Origin: Clostridiales bacterium
Lineage (GTDB): Bacteria > Bacillota > Clostridia > Saccharofermentanales > Saccharofermentanaceae
Direction of reading: 5' to 3'
NCBI GenBank assembly: GCA_017617525.1
Contig: JAFZWA010000050.1
Span: forward strand, 1 to 64,000
Length of the DNA stretch: 64,000 nt
Shown here: positions 26,525 through 37,067 of the stretch, piece after piece
Layout: the number at the start of each line of letters is the position of its first letter
Numbering within the stretch: position 1 is the first letter of the stretch
Translations under genes and position numbers: made by a program
Notes under the pieces: model-generated
The model's input: the letters and a program-made list of their open reading frames with translations, nothing else
Databases searched by the model: none
What the model was told of the DNA's origin: nothing

Positions 26525-28366
26525 ATGTCGAGCATAGTCGGAAAACCACTGCATGAGGGCGTTCGTTACGAGACGTTCCGTGACCTGATCCTGGGTTCGA
26601 AAGAGAAATTTCCTACCCGTGATGCATTTGTATTCAGAAGAAAGCCTACTGAGGCAGAGATCCATAAGACCTATAACGATTTTGCGTCGGATATCGAGTA
26701 TCTCGTCGCGGCGATCGACAAGCACGGCTTTGCCGGCGGCCATCTCGGTGTGGTAGGTGAGAACGCCTACGAGTGGATGGTCTCCTATTCTGCGATCCTT
26801 TCTTCCGGTTCCGTCGGACTTCCTCTGGACAGACTCCTTCCGGAGCACGAGCTCGTCAGCCTCCTCGTTCGAGGCAAGGTAGAGGTGCTTTTCTATCATC
26901 AGAAGCATCACGAGATGATCCTGAATATCGCAAAGACAGCAGAAGAAAATGACGTCAAGGTCAAGAAGTACGTCTGCATGTGCACCGAATACATCGCGCC
27001 GAATCTCGAGTGGCCGAAAGATGATGATCGTTTCGTCGATATCCAGACCTGGATTTCCGAGGGAAAAGCACTTGTCGAGGAAGGCAAGAGCCTCATGCGT
27101 ACGGTCGAGATCGACCCGGAGGCAACGCGTATCATCCTGTTTACATCCGGTACGACGGCAATGAGTAAGGGCGTTATGCTCTCTCATAAGAACATCATGA
27201 CCAATGTCTACGCGATCAGCACGATCCTGACACTGAACGAAGGCGAGAGGATCTTCTCGATCCTGCCGCTTCACCATACTTTCGAAAACACCTGCGAATA
27301 CTTCATGCTCGCTCGCGGCTGCTGCATCTGCTTCTCCGACGGTCTCCGCTATATCGTCAAGAACTTGAATGAGTGGCACGTTGAGGCATGTATTTCCGTA
27401 CCGCTTCTTTTCGAAAACATCCACGGCAAGATCACGGCCGGTATCAAGGAATCGGGAAAAGAAGGACTCATCTCCGTCATGATCCCGGTCAGCAATTTCC
27501 TTAGAAAGTTTAAGATCGACCTTCGAAGAGTATTCTTCAGCTCGATCATCAAAAAGCTCGGCGGACACCTTCGCCTGATCGTTATCGGCGGCGCCGGTAT
27601 TGCCGAGAATTATATCCAGGACTTCAACAACTGGGGATTCGAGTTCCTCATGGGCTACGGCCTTACCGAGACTTCTCCGGTTATCGCGGTCACAACGACG
27701 AAGTACAACGTCTATGGTTCTGTCGGAAGACCTCTTACCGGCATTGAAGTAAAGATCGATACAGACAGTCCGAAAATTGGGACAGTTGGTGAGATATTAT
27801 CTAAGAGTGATTGTGTCATGCAGGGTTACTATGAGAATCCGGAAGCTACGGCAGAAGTCCTCGAAGATGACGGCTGGTTCCACACCGGCGATATGGGTTT
27901 CCTCGATAAGAAGGGGTGCCTGCATATCACGGGCCGTGTGAAGTCCATGATCGTTCTGACAAACGGTAAGAAGGCATTCCCGGAAGAGATGGAGTCCCTT
28001 CTGAACAATATCCCGGGCGTAAAGGAAGCCTTCGTCTGGGGTGCCAAGGACGATAAGGGAGCAGTCGATATCTGCGCCAAGCTCCTGATCGATCGTAAGA
28101 TCATCGGTGAGAACCTTCCGATCCCGGATACCACGGCCGGCGATAAGGCGGTCCATGAGTATCTGGCCGGTAAGATGAAGGAAGTCAACAGACAGATGCC
28201 GTCGTATAAATCGATCCATTACTTTGTCTTCTCGGAGACGGAGATGGTCAAGACTACGACTTTGAAAGTAAAGCGTCCTGCGGAGCAGAAGGTCATCGAA
28301 GATACTCTTTCTGCGGCAGAGACAACAATGAAAGCAGCGAACGGACAGAATCTGGATACCCTCTAA
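26525..28366 (+). CDS. Long-chain acyl-CoA synthetase (AMP-forming)
   Basis: A 613-residue adenylate-forming enzyme. The P-loop-like motif is ILFTSGTTAMSKGVML near residue 200. GYGLTETSPV, TGDMGFLD and GRVKSMIVLTNGKK follow in the correct order. It activates a fatty acid with ATP and transfers it to CoA or a carrier protein. The ATG at 26525 follows ACGGAGG. It is 18 nt upstream of addB, an unexpected operon partner. The nearby ACP leaves open an acyl-ACP synthetase role. Confidence 0.92.
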   Translation: MSSIVGKPLHEGVRYETFRDLILGSKEKFPTRDAFVFRRKPTEAEIHKTYNDFASDIEYLVAAIDKHGFAGGHLGVVGENAYEWMVSYSAILSSGSVGLPLDRLLPEHELVSLLVRGKVEVLFYHQKHHEMILNIAKTAEENDVKVKKYVCMCTEYIAPNLEWPKDDDRFVDIQTWISEGKALVEEGKSLMRTVEIDPEATRIILFTSGTTAMSKGVMLSHKNIMTNVYAISTILTLNEGERIFSILPLHHTFENTCEYFMLARGCCICFSDGLRYIVKNLNEWHVEACISVPLLFENIHGKITAGIKESGKEGLISVMIPVSNFLRKFKIDLRRVFFSSIIKKLGGHLRLIVIGGAGIAENYIQDFNNWGFEFLMGYGLTETSPVIAVTTTKYNVYGSVGRPLTGIEVKIDTDSPKIGTVGEILSKSDCVMQGYYENPEATAEVLEDDGWFHTGDMGFLDKKGCLHITGRVKSMIVLTNGKKAFPEEMESLLNNIPGVKEAFVWGAKDDKGAVDICAKLLIDRKIIGENLPIPDTTAGDKAVHEYLAGKMKEVNRQMPSYKSIHYFVFSETEMVKTTTLKVKRPAEQKVIEDTLSAAETTMKAANGQNLDTL

Positions 28367-28384
28367 TTAAAGGAGGTCGATACC

Positions 28385-31300
28385 ATGGCGTTTCATTTGC
28401 TATATGGCGAGCATCCCGTCTCGCTTCTTGATACCTGTCTTTCACGGATCAGTGAAGAGGCCGTGAAATGGCCGACGCGCCGCGGGTACATTATCGTTCC
28501 GGAAAAAATGAAAGCGGAAGTTGAGCGCCGCTACATCGAGATCCTGAAAGAGAAGAAGGGCGGAAAGACCGATTCTTCCTTCATGATGATCGACGTCGTC
28601 AGCTTTTCGCGTTTTGCCTATCGTATCTTAAGTGAGGTCGGTTCTTCCTCGGGAAAAGCACTTAGCCCTGCCGCTAGAACGATCCTTATACACCGTGTTC
28701 TTTCCGAAAGTAAAGAAGAATTCCCGGTCCTCGGGTCTTTTGCCGAGCGTGTCGGTTTTGTCTCCGAGATCGATGAAGTCTTAGGTGATTTCTACCGCTA
28801 TGGTATCTCCGGACAAATGCTCGAAGAGATGGACCTTTCGTCCGAAAATCCCCTGACCGCAGGCAAGATCCGTGATTTCGGACATCTTCTTACGAAGATG
28901 GATACCCTTCGAGAAGAACTGGGATACGCCCCCGAGCGTGATTCCATGAAACGCCTCGACGAGGTCTTAAGCCTTTTCATCCAGGACGCGCCCGAAACGA
29001 AGGAGTGGCCGCTTTCGCGACTTTCCTTCCTGCGCGATGCTTCGTGCTGGATCTTGGGCTTCGGAGAGACCCGAAACTTCACTCCCGAAGAGTATAACAT
29101 TGTTACAAAGCTCGCGTCTGTGGCCTCTTCGGTCACTCTGACCTGTGTCGCCGGTTCGGATAAGCCGGAGGACATGGGTGACGATATCTGCCACTTCGGC
29201 GAGAAGACGATCCGCTCGATCTTAAAAGAATTCCCTCTGGAATCGTCCGAAAAAGCAGGTCCTTCCGAAAAAAGAGATCCCGCGCTTTCGATCCTTTCTA
29301 CCGACTATGCGACCAGATCCTGTGTAGTCAGAAAAGACCTCGAGCTTCCTCTGGAAGTGAAAGTGTTTCATCAGATCTCCGATGAGCTCGAGTATGTGGC
29401 GGCGCGCATCAAGTATGCCGTGCAGTTCGAAAACATGCGCTACCGTGACATCACGGTCGTCATGTGCGATATGGAGCAGTATAGTACGAGCCTGCACGCG
29501 GCCTTTAAGCGCTTCGGCCTCGACGTTTTCGTCGATGACCGCCAGCCTCTGATGGGCACGATCTGGATGCAGTACTTAACTTCGATCCTGGATATGTCGG
29601 CGTTCCGCTGGGATATCTCTTCGGTCATTTCGTATCTCAAGTCCGGTTTCGTCACGATCGATTTCGACACGGTCCAGAAGTTTGAAAACTTCTGTCTGGC
29701 GCATGGAGTAAAGAACAAAAAGAAGATGCTTTCCTGCGATAAGTACGTCACGACCGTTTCCGAAAAGGAAGTCGTCAGCGTTGTCCTTCCGATCCTTCAA
29801 AAGACATCGGAAGAACTGGCCGTTTTGGAAAAAGCAAAGACCTGTAAAGAGCGCGCGATCGCTCTTCACGACATGGTCTGCGGCAACCGTCAGCTCGTCG
29901 AGTATTTCGTAGACGAATGGCAGAAGGCGGGAAACCAGCAGGCCGCTCTGGCGCTGGCAGTTTCGTATAACTACGCGGATGACGCGCTCGTTTCCATGGC
30001 GCAGGAACTCGGGGATTTTCCGATCTCGCTTAGTAACTTCCGTGATGCCCTGATGTCCGCGCTCGAAAGTAAGACGCTCGCGGCGATCCCTTCGTATGTG
30101 GATCAGGTAACGATCACGACACCGACGAACGCCTATCGAAGACCCTGTAAGATGATGTTCATCTGCGGTTCCGAAAGAAAGAACTTCCCGTTCACTTCTC
30201 CTTCGGAAGGTTATCTCAAAAACAAGGAAAGAGAACTCATCAGCGAGAAGCTTTCGATGGAGTTCCCGAACCACGCGAAGGATCAGTCCTATTCTGATTT
30301 CTTCACGGCATACGCGCTTCTGGACGCGCCTTCCGAAAGACTGATCTTCACGCTTCAGAATTCCGTTGAGCCTTCGTCGGTCATCCTCTTTTTCAAGGAG
30401 ACATATCCGCAGGTACAAAGTGAGGTCCTGGATCACCTTGATCTTTCTGACCCGCGTGTGCTGATCCGCGAGAAGATGGAAGACTATCTTAGGGAAGTGC
30501 TTTCCGGGCATAGAAAGGTATCGGACGAAGAGTACGATCAGGCCGTGTATATCTGGCAGAACTACTATTCCTGCGGAGATCTGTCCGTGGAAGAGCCTGT
30601 GGATACGGAGCTGACGATCCCGGAAAGCCTCATGAACGAGCGCTACGGCAACAGGCTTCTGATGAGCGTTTCCTCAGTCGAGAGTTATCTTTATTGTCCG
30701 TACAAGTATTTCTGCGAGAAGGTCTTAAAGATCGAAGAGCGCGCGGTCCAGCAGGTGCAGGCGACTGAGATGGGAACGCTTTCACATACGATCATGGAAA
30801 AGACATTGGAAGAATTCCGCGACGCGTATCTTGCGGCTCCGACGAAAGAAGAAAAGGATAAGGTCTTCGCGTTCTACAAAGAAAAGGACAAGCTCGAATG
30901 GAGCAAGAAGATCCTTCTTACCGCGCAGGCAGAGGAGCGTTTCGCGTACTGCGACGATCCCGCCTTGAAGATGGAAGCCGACACGAAGCTTCTTGCGGGA
31001 ACGAAAGAAACGCTCGACATGATCTTTTCGACTATGGATCCGGAAAAGGCGATGCCGACGGCTTTCGAGTGGCACTTCGGTGACGACAAGATCCCGGGCT
31101 ATGACATGATCCTTTCGGACGGACGCATCGTGACATTTAACGGAACGATCGACCGAATCGATGTCAACAATGAACAGAAGCGTTTCAACATCCTGGACTA
31201 TAAGACCGGAAACAAAACGATCGACTTTGATGACCTCTACGCAGGATCGAGCGTGCAGCTTCCTTCGTACATGCATGTGTATTCTTCCATGCATCCGGAT

Positions 31301-31732
31301 CTTTCCCCGGACGGCGTTTCGTATATCCACGTCAAGCGCGTAAAAAGATCGGCGACGGGCATCGCGGAAAGCTTTGACCCCGCTGTTGTTTCGAAGGATC
31401 ACCAGAAGGCGGTAGAAGAGACGTATCTTAAAAACTGCGGTCTTTCGGCCGATCCGGAAGACATGAAGCGCATGGGCGAATTCGCGATCTCCCGTGTGAA
31501 AGAAAAGTGCGAGGAGCTTTACGCCGGACACTTTGACGCAAGACCCGCGAAGATAAAAAAGAAGCCGCTTCTAAAGTGCGCCGACTGTGAGTATAACCAG
31601 ATCTGTAACGGTAACCCCGAGTCGCCGGATTATAACTATCTGCCGACGATGGCACCGAAGCTGAACGAAGAAGGCAAGGCGATGAAAAAGCCGGAGCTTT
31701 TCTTTACGACAATTAAGGGAGAGGAGGAGTGA
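28385..31732 (+). CDS. addB: ATP-dependent helicase/nuclease subunit B
   Basis: A 1115-residue AddB, the Chi-scanning and second nuclease subunit of the AddAB double-strand break resection complex. The nuclease core is GTIDRIDV...ILDYKTG near residue 920-945. The iron-sulfur staple cysteines are visible as YCPYKYFCEK (about 775) and CADCEYNQIC (about 1065). The N-terminal helicase-like region lacks a canonical Walker A, as expected for AddB. The ATG at 28385 follows AAAGGAGG. addA begins 2 nt after its stop, so both subunits are made together. Confidence 0.95.
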   Translation: MAFHLLYGEHPVSLLDTCLSRISEEAVKWPTRRGYIIVPEKMKAEVERRYIEILKEKKGGKTDSSFMMIDVVSFSRFAYRILSEVGSSSGKALSPAARTILIHRVLSESKEEFPVLGSFAERVGFVSEIDEVLGDFYRYGISGQMLEEMDLSSENPLTAGKIRDFGHLLTKMDTLREELGYAPERDSMKRLDEVLSLFIQDAPETKEWPLSRLSFLRDASCWILGFGETRNFTPEEYNIVTKLASVASSVTLTCVAGSDKPEDMGDDICHFGEKTIRSILKEFPLESSEKAGPSEKRDPALSILSTDYATRSCVVRKDLELPLEVKVFHQISDELEYVAARIKYAVQFENMRYRDITVVMCDMEQYSTSLHAAFKRFGLDVFVDDRQPLMGTIWMQYLTSILDMSAFRWDISSVISYLKSGFVTIDFDTVQKFENFCLAHGVKNKKKMLSCDKYVTTVSEKEVVSVVLPILQKTSEELAVLEKAKTCKERAIALHDMVCGNRQLVEYFVDEWQKAGNQQAALALAVSYNYADDALVSMAQELGDFPISLSNFRDALMSALESKTLAAIPSYVDQVTITTPTNAYRRPCKMMFICGSERKNFPFTSPSEGYLKNKERELISEKLSMEFPNHAKDQSYSDFFTAYALLDAPSERLIFTLQNSVEPSSVILFFKETYPQVQSEVLDHLDLSDPRVLIREKMEDYLREVLSGHRKVSDEEYDQAVYIWQNYYSCGDLSVEEPVDTELTIPESLMNERYGNRLLMSVSSVESYLYCPYKYFCEKVLKIEERAVQQVQATEMGTLSHTIMEKTLEEFRDAYLAAPTKEEKDKVFAFYKEKDKLEWSKKILLTAQAEERFAYCDDPALKMEADTKLLAGTKETLDMIFSTMDPEKAMPTAFEWHFGDDKIPGYDMILSDGRIVTFNGTIDRIDVNNEQKRFNILDYKTGNKTIDFDDLYAGSSVQLPSYMHVYSSMHPDLSPDGVSYIHVKRVKRSATGIAESFDPAVVSKDHQKAVEETYLKNCGLSADPEDMKRMGEFAISRVKEKCEELYAGHFDARPAKIKKKPLLKCADCEYNQICNGNPESPDYNYLPTMAPKLNEEGKAMKKPELFFTTIKGEEE

Positions 31733-31734
31733 TC

Positions 31735-34700
31735 ATGGGCCTGAGTAATGAACAAAGGATCATCGTAGAAGCACCTTGTGGCAATATCCTTGTCAGCGCG
31801 GCCGCCGGTTCGGGAAAGACGACCGTCATGACCGAAAGGATCGTCAAAAGGATCCTTGATCGCGAGCTCTCTGTCGAGAACGTTCTGGTAATGACATTTA
31901 CCAATGCCGCCGCGGCGAATATGAGCGCCAAGCTCGAAAAAAAGCTTCGTGAGAAGCTTTCCGAGACAACGGATAAAGAGACCCGAAAATACTTAAGTGA
32001 GCAGATCGCGGCGCTGCCGTCTGCTTACATTTCGACGATCGACTCTTTCTGCAGCCGAGTCATTTCCAACTTCTCCGCGCAGAGTCGAGATGAAAACGGA
32101 AATCTTCTCCTTGAGCCGAAGAGCATGATCCTTGATGAAGTGCACGCGACGAAGCTTCTGAACGAAGCTTTCAGCGAAGTATTCTCGGATGCGTATTCGC
32201 TCGCACAGAGGATCGAAGACGAACCGGAACTGAAGGATCAGATCGTGCCCCTGATGGATAAGGACAACCGGCTCGGAACTCTCATCACCGAGGATCTCAC
32301 ATACGAAGAATGGTCACGTTCTTTCCTTTCCATGGTTGCGTCTTTCGGCTCCGGTCGTGACGATACGGGACTTAAAGAAGATATGGCGAAAAAACTCGGA
32401 TATCTTCGAAGCCTTCCGGACTACTATAACTGGGTGAAAAAGGTCCTTTTGAAAAAGAAGAACGACAGCAGGGATTTCCTTTCTTCTTCGACACATGACA
32501 AGATCATCGAGATCACGAAGAAAACGATCGAAAAGCGCCTCGACGCGATCGTCAGGATGCGTGTCCTGATCCCGAGCATCGCGTTTGTTAAGAGCCAGAA
32601 AGATAATGCGGTAAGACAGCAGGATCTTCTGGAGTGGTGCACATTCCTCGAAGAAAGCGCAAGGAAGATCCTTTCTTATCCGGAGATCTCCTGGGATGAG
32701 ATCTGTGCTCTCAGTAAAAAGAGACCTTCAGATAAGATCCCGAATTACGCGACGAAATCCGAAGAGCCGGAAGCGCAGGAATTCCTTGAGATCGCGGGCG
32801 CTCTTCCGGAACTCGCCTACATTGTTTCGGGCTATCGAAAGTCGGATTCTTTCGTAAAAGAAATGTGGAGTGAGACACGTTATTTCTTCGGAAAGACTTT
32901 AGCGGAGATCACGGAAGAGCTGTCGGATATGTATCCGATCTACGAGAGATATTTCGAGTTGGTATTTGCCGCGGAAAAAGTCTATTCGCAAAAGAAAAAG
33001 CTCGAGCATGGCATGGACTTCCCGGATCAGGAGCAGGTCGCGCTCTTGCTGCTTTCGCATCCGGAAGTTTCCTCTTACTACAGAGATCTTTTCAGCGAGA
33101 TCTATATCGACGAGTATCAGGACAACAGTGGTGTTCAGGACGCGATCGTACAGTGCTTTGCCAATGACAACGTATTCTTCGTAGGTGACGTCAAGCAGAG
33201 CATCTACCGCTTCCGTCACGCCAAACCGCAGATGTTCCTCGACCGCTGTGATCTGTATCGCGGAGGAGAAAGCGGAACGCTCTTTACACTGAACAATAAC
33301 TTCAGAAGTAACCCCGGTATCCTTTCCGTGGTCAACAAGATCTTCGGAAGCATCATGAGTGAAGAATACGCGGATATCGAATACGATTCTTCGCACGCGC
33401 TGAACCCGGGACTTCCCGAAGAAGATTACGCACAGACATCCGGAGCGGATGTCACCGTGATCCTTGCCCGTGATACGGAAGAAGTGTCAGACACGGATGA
33501 GGATGCGCAGTCGGATATGGATCAGGTCCTCGATGTTAAAGAAGCGAAGGTCGTGCAAAAAGAAGCACTGATCATCGTCAAGAAGATCGAGGAACTCAAA
33601 AAACTCGGTAACTTCTCGTATGACCAGTGCGTGGTACTGACCACGTCGAACCTCAACGCGATGGCCGCGGCCGAGGTCCTGATGAAATGCGGTATCCCGG
33701 CACAGGGACCGAATCTCGGAAACATCCTTACCCAGCAGGATCTTCGCATCATGCTCGATCTGGCGCGCCTGACAGACAACGTCTATCAGGATATCCCGCT
33801 CGCCGGCGTGATGAAATCCAGGATCCGTCAGGCAGGTTTTACGGACGAAGATCTTCTCAAGATCTATCTGTTCTCGTCAAAGGGAAGTCTCCATGATCTT
33901 CCGTTCTGTGAGAAGGTCATCCGCTACGCGAAAGAAGCCGATACGGCGCTTTCCAAAAAGGTTTCGGATTTCCTGTCGTTCATCAACGACTTACGAACAC
34001 TGGCCATGCAGATGACGGTCACGAAGTGGCTCGAGCATGTCTATGCCGTGACGGACTATCCGGCTTTCGTGCTCGCGCAAAGTGACGGAGACGCGCGCTA
34101 CTACGCGCTGATGACGCTGGTCTCCTGGGCGACTCGTTTTGACATGGGAAGAAGATCCGGACTTCGCGCGTTCGTCGGCTATATCGATGAACTTGACCGC
34201 GACAAAAACAAGAACACCGAGATCGATCTTTCCGAACCTCTGGAGAATGTCGTCCGCTGTATGACGATCCACAAGAGTAAGGGTCTTGAGTTCCCGTACG
34301 TATTCCTGTGCGGAATTCAGAGCAGCCAGAGATCTTATGACACGAGCATGATCTTAAGTGAAAAAGGCGATCTCGCGTCCAAGCGTTTCTACGAAAAAGA
34401 AGGCGTCATTTACGAGCCTCACGACTACTATGTCCTCGCCAAAGAGGAGAAGAGAGAATCGGAAGCAGAGAAGATCCGACTTCTCTATGTCGCGCTGACC
34501 CGCGCGGAGAAAAAGGTCTTCGTGATCTCTCTTGTTAAGCGCACCGTGGATTCCGTGATCACATCCGGATCAAGCGTCATCGCCGCGTCGCAGCTTGGTT
34601 CGGGCAAGTTCCCGCCGGAGCTGATGATGAAACTGAATACGCATCTTCTGCGATTCCTCGGCGGCGTGATCCGTATCCCGGGATATCCACTTTCCGCGGC

Positions 34701-35631
34701 GATCCGTTCGACAGACCCGGTCTATGCGGGAGACCTGGATTTTTCCGGTGATACAAGGTCTTCGGACAGCACCGAAATGGCGATCGCATCTGACGATCTT
34801 CCGAACCTCGGACTCATGACGGTCCCGACACCTCGTCCGGTCGCGGAAGAATATGCCGCGGCAAGAAACAGAAATGTCAATGTCACGCTTTCCGAGAAGC
34901 AGGAAGCACAGCTCGGACTTTTGAAAAAAGACGTCAGCGAGTGGGCGAAGCTTGAACTTCTTCCGGCAAAGACCACGGTCAGTGAGATGAAGCGCATGCT
35001 TTCGGAAGAGCCGGACGAAGATGAAGACGAAAACGTCAAATTCCACGCGGTGAACATGCGTGTCAAAGAATCCGACCAGAAATGGAAGGACAAGGGATAT
35101 ACCGCGTCTCAGATGGGTACTCTCGTACACAGCGCGTGGCAGTATATCGATTTTACGGGCATGCTGAGAAAAGGAGAGACGCCTGACTGGAAGAATGTTC
35201 TGGAGCTTCTTTGCGGCCACGGCATGATCTCCAAAGAGCAGGCAGAGCTTCTCGTTCCGTTTACCGGAAATATGCAGACCTTCTACGAAAGTGAGATCGC
35301 TGCAAAGATGGCTCAAGCGGAGACCCGTCCGGAAAACGGTCCTTACCGCGAGATCCCGTTCGCGCTGGCATGGCCGAACGAGAACGATGAGTTCTCTCTG
35401 GTACAAGGTATGATCGACTGCTGGTTTATCGACAGCGACGGACAGGCCGTCCTGATCGACTATAAGACCGACCGAATCACGGGATCACGAGAAGAAAAAG
35501 AGGCAGAACTGAAGAGCAGATATCAGGTGCAGCTGGATATGTACGCCAAGGCGATCACCGCGGCGACGGGAAAAGCCGTGAAGGAAAAGATCATCTGGTT
35601 GATCCGTGACGGGATCGCGGTCAATCTTTGA
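31735..35631 (+). CDS. addA: ATP-dependent helicase/nuclease subunit A
   Basis: A 1298-residue UvrD-like helicase with a C-terminal nuclease. Walker A is SAAAGSGKTTVMTER near residue 25, Walker B IYIDEYQDNS near 460, followed by GDVKQSIYRFRHA and the late helicase motif LLYVALTRAEKK. The nuclease motif VLIDYKTDR is near residue 1243. With AddB it processes DNA ends for RecA loading. The ATG at 31735 follows GGAGAGGAGGAG. The 3-prime end overlaps the convergent tadA gene by 11 bp. Confidence 0.96.
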   Translation: MGLSNEQRIIVEAPCGNILVSAAAGSGKTTVMTERIVKRILDRELSVENVLVMTFTNAAAANMSAKLEKKLREKLSETTDKETRKYLSEQIAALPSAYISTIDSFCSRVISNFSAQSRDENGNLLLEPKSMILDEVHATKLLNEAFSEVFSDAYSLAQRIEDEPELKDQIVPLMDKDNRLGTLITEDLTYEEWSRSFLSMVASFGSGRDDTGLKEDMAKKLGYLRSLPDYYNWVKKVLLKKKNDSRDFLSSSTHDKIIEITKKTIEKRLDAIVRMRVLIPSIAFVKSQKDNAVRQQDLLEWCTFLEESARKILSYPEISWDEICALSKKRPSDKIPNYATKSEEPEAQEFLEIAGALPELAYIVSGYRKSDSFVKEMWSETRYFFGKTLAEITEELSDMYPIYERYFELVFAAEKVYSQKKKLEHGMDFPDQEQVALLLLSHPEVSSYYRDLFSEIYIDEYQDNSGVQDAIVQCFANDNVFFVGDVKQSIYRFRHAKPQMFLDRCDLYRGGESGTLFTLNNNFRSNPGILSVVNKIFGSIMSEEYADIEYDSSHALNPGLPEEDYAQTSGADVTVILARDTEEVSDTDEDAQSDMDQVLDVKEAKVVQKEALIIVKKIEELKKLGNFSYDQCVVLTTSNLNAMAAAEVLMKCGIPAQGPNLGNILTQQDLRIMLDLARLTDNVYQDIPLAGVMKSRIRQAGFTDEDLLKIYLFSSKGSLHDLPFCEKVIRYAKEADTALSKKVSDFLSFINDLRTLAMQMTVTKWLEHVYAVTDYPAFVLAQSDGDARYYALMTLVSWATRFDMGRRSGLRAFVGYIDELDRDKNKNTEIDLSEPLENVVRCMTIHKSKGLEFPYVFLCGIQSSQRSYDTSMILSEKGDLASKRFYEKEGVIYEPHDYYVLAKEEKRESEAEKIRLLYVALTRAEKKVFVISLVKRTVDSVITSGSSVIAASQLGSGKFPPELMMKLNTHLLRFLGGVIRIPGYPLSAAIRSTDPVYAGDLDFSGDTRSSDSTEMAIASDDLPNLGLMTVPTPRPVAEEYAAARNRNVNVTLSEKQEAQLGLLKKDVSEWAKLELLPAKTTVSEMKRMLSEEPDEDEDENVKFHAVNMRVKESDQKWKDKGYTASQMGTLVHSAWQYIDFTGMLRKGETPDWKNVLELLCGHGMISKEQAELLVPFTGNMQTFYESEIAAKMAQAETRPENGPYREIPFALAWPNENDEFSLVQGMIDCWFIDSDGQAVLIDYKTDRITGSREEKEAELKSRYQVQLDMYAKAITAATGKAVKEKIIWLIRDGIAVNL

Positions 35632-36112
35632 TCTTCTTCTGGCGAAGCTCCTTGAAGAATTTCTTCAGGAGCGCGCTGCACTCTTCTTCGAGGATGCCGC
35701 CCGTGTACTCCACGTGGTGGTTGTGGGGAAGGTCGAAGATCTTGTTCTGGGAACAGACGGCGCCGCCCTTGGGGTCAAAGGCGCCGAAATAGACATGGCG
35801 GATATGTGACTGTATAATGGCTCCGGCGCACATGTAGCAGGGCTCTAAGGTCACATAGAGGTCGCAGTCGAAGATATGCCACGCGGAAAGCTTTCTGCAG
35901 GCTTTGGAGATACAGACCATCTCGGCGTGAAGCGTCGCGTCCTGCTTTGTCTGGCGGAGATTGTGGGCACGGGCGATGATCTTCCCGTCCTTGACGATGA
36001 CGGCACCGATCGGGGACTCGTTAAGATCGTATGCTTTCTGCGCTTCTTTCAGCGCGGCGCGCATGCATTTTTCGTGAAAAACTACGTCATTTGCGGCATT
36101 TTGCTTCGTCAA
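35621..36112 (-). CDS. tadA: tRNA-specific adenosine deaminase
   Basis: A 163-residue zinc deaminase with HAE (ATLHAEMVCI) and PCxxC (TLEPCYMCAGAI) motifs. TadA converts A34 to inosine in arginine tRNA. The start is set at TTG 36112, which has AAGGAG 7 nt upstream and gives the usual family length. An ATG 60 nt further upstream (36172) has no ribosome site and would add 20 atypical residues. A guanine or cytosine deaminase relative cannot be excluded, but the sequence fits TadA best. Confidence 0.9.
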   Translation of the reverse strand: MTKQNAANDVVFHEKCMRAALKEAQKAYDLNESPIGAVIVKDGKIIARAHNLRQTKQDATLHAEMVCISKACRKLSAWHIFDCDLYVTLEPCYMCAGAIIQSHIRHVYFGAFDPKGGAVCSQNKIFDLPHNHHVEYTGGILEEECSALLKKFFKELRQKKIKD

Positions 36113-36180
36113 GGGGAAACTCCTTCGCAATGTTCCGAATATGGCGTGAAGAGAATCTTCAACATTGTGCATTATTTTGT

Positions 36181-36209
36181 TTGCACATCCTCCATATTGG
36201 ATATATAAT
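36181..36209 (+). promoter_or_regulatory. Sigma-A promoter of the zinc-ribbon gene
   Basis: TTGCAC (36181-36186), exactly 17 bp, then TATAAT (36204-36209). It lies 67 bp before the ATG at 36276. Confidence 0.7.
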
Positions 36210-36275
36210 GTACTTTGCCTATATGTGTGGGATTATACCCTTTTGTAGGTGAACTTGTAAAGGAAAAAGGAACGA

Positions 36276-37067
36276 ATGGCTACAGAACAAGGTATTTGTA
36301 AGAACTGCGGTTCACTCCTGATGGTGGACAGCAACGATGAATTGTGTGAATGTGTATTTTGCGATTGCGTATTCCCGAGTGCGGAAGCAATCGAGATCTA
36401 TAAGAACCCGGACGGAGTAGAATTCCCGAATCTTCCTCAGCCGAAACGTGAAGCTAAGGCAGCACGCCATGTGGTAACACCTGTTTTCGAGGACGTCGTA
36501 GAGAAGGCTGTAAAGGTTGACACAGCCCAGAACAAAGAGACGAAGAAGATCGAGAAGCTCTTTGAGATCTCCCCGGACGATATCAAAACACCTAAGAAAG
36601 TTAAGCTGGCCGTTTATATCACGACAGCGGCATGTATCCTGATCATCCTGGGTATCTCCATTCCGCTTTCCCTGATCCGCACCAAGCATAACACGAGCAT
36701 GGGCGAGAACATGGAAGCGTGCATCGCGAAGTCCGGTCTTTCCGTAAGCTCGGATGTAGAAGACGGATACGCTGTCGGATACAAGATCTTCGGCCAGAAC
36801 AACAATAACCTCGAACTCGTTTCCACAAAGGATGTAAAGAAAGAAGATGTCGTTAAGGCTTTTGATGCTTTCTGCGAGATACGCGGCGAGGAATACGGCT
36901 ACAAGGCCGGTGAAAGTGCTCACTACTACAAGGATGTAGTTGTTACTGTATATGCTCCGAATGGTAAGTTTACAATTGAAGGCAGCAAAGACGGCGCCGG
37001 TGTTGACCAGGTTGAGTTCGTCGAGCCTGTCGTGGAAGAGTCGGAAAGCACAGAAACAGAGAAATAA
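36276..37067 (+). CDS. Zinc-ribbon membrane protein of unknown function
   Basis: A 263-residue protein. An N-terminal zinc ribbon has CxxC (CKNCG, near residue 9) and a second pair CEC-VFCDC near residues 28-34. One transmembrane segment lies at about 111-133, giving a cytoplasmic ribbon and an outer C-terminal domain of about 130 residues that ends in Glu/Ser/Thr-rich sequence. No family is recognised. It sits just upstream of the sigma factor gene, probably in one transcript (70-bp gap without a terminator). Confidence 0.75.
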   Translation: MATEQGICKNCGSLLMVDSNDELCECVFCDCVFPSAEAIEIYKNPDGVEFPNLPQPKREAKAARHVVTPVFEDVVEKAVKVDTAQNKETKKIEKLFEISPDDIKTPKKVKLAVYITTAACILIILGISIPLSLIRTKHNTSMGENMEACIAKSGLSVSSDVEDGYAVGYKIFGQNNNNLELVSTKDVKKEDVVKAFDAFCEIRGEEYGYKAGESAHYYKDVVVTVYAPNGKFTIEGSKDGAGVDQVEFVEPVVEESESTETEK

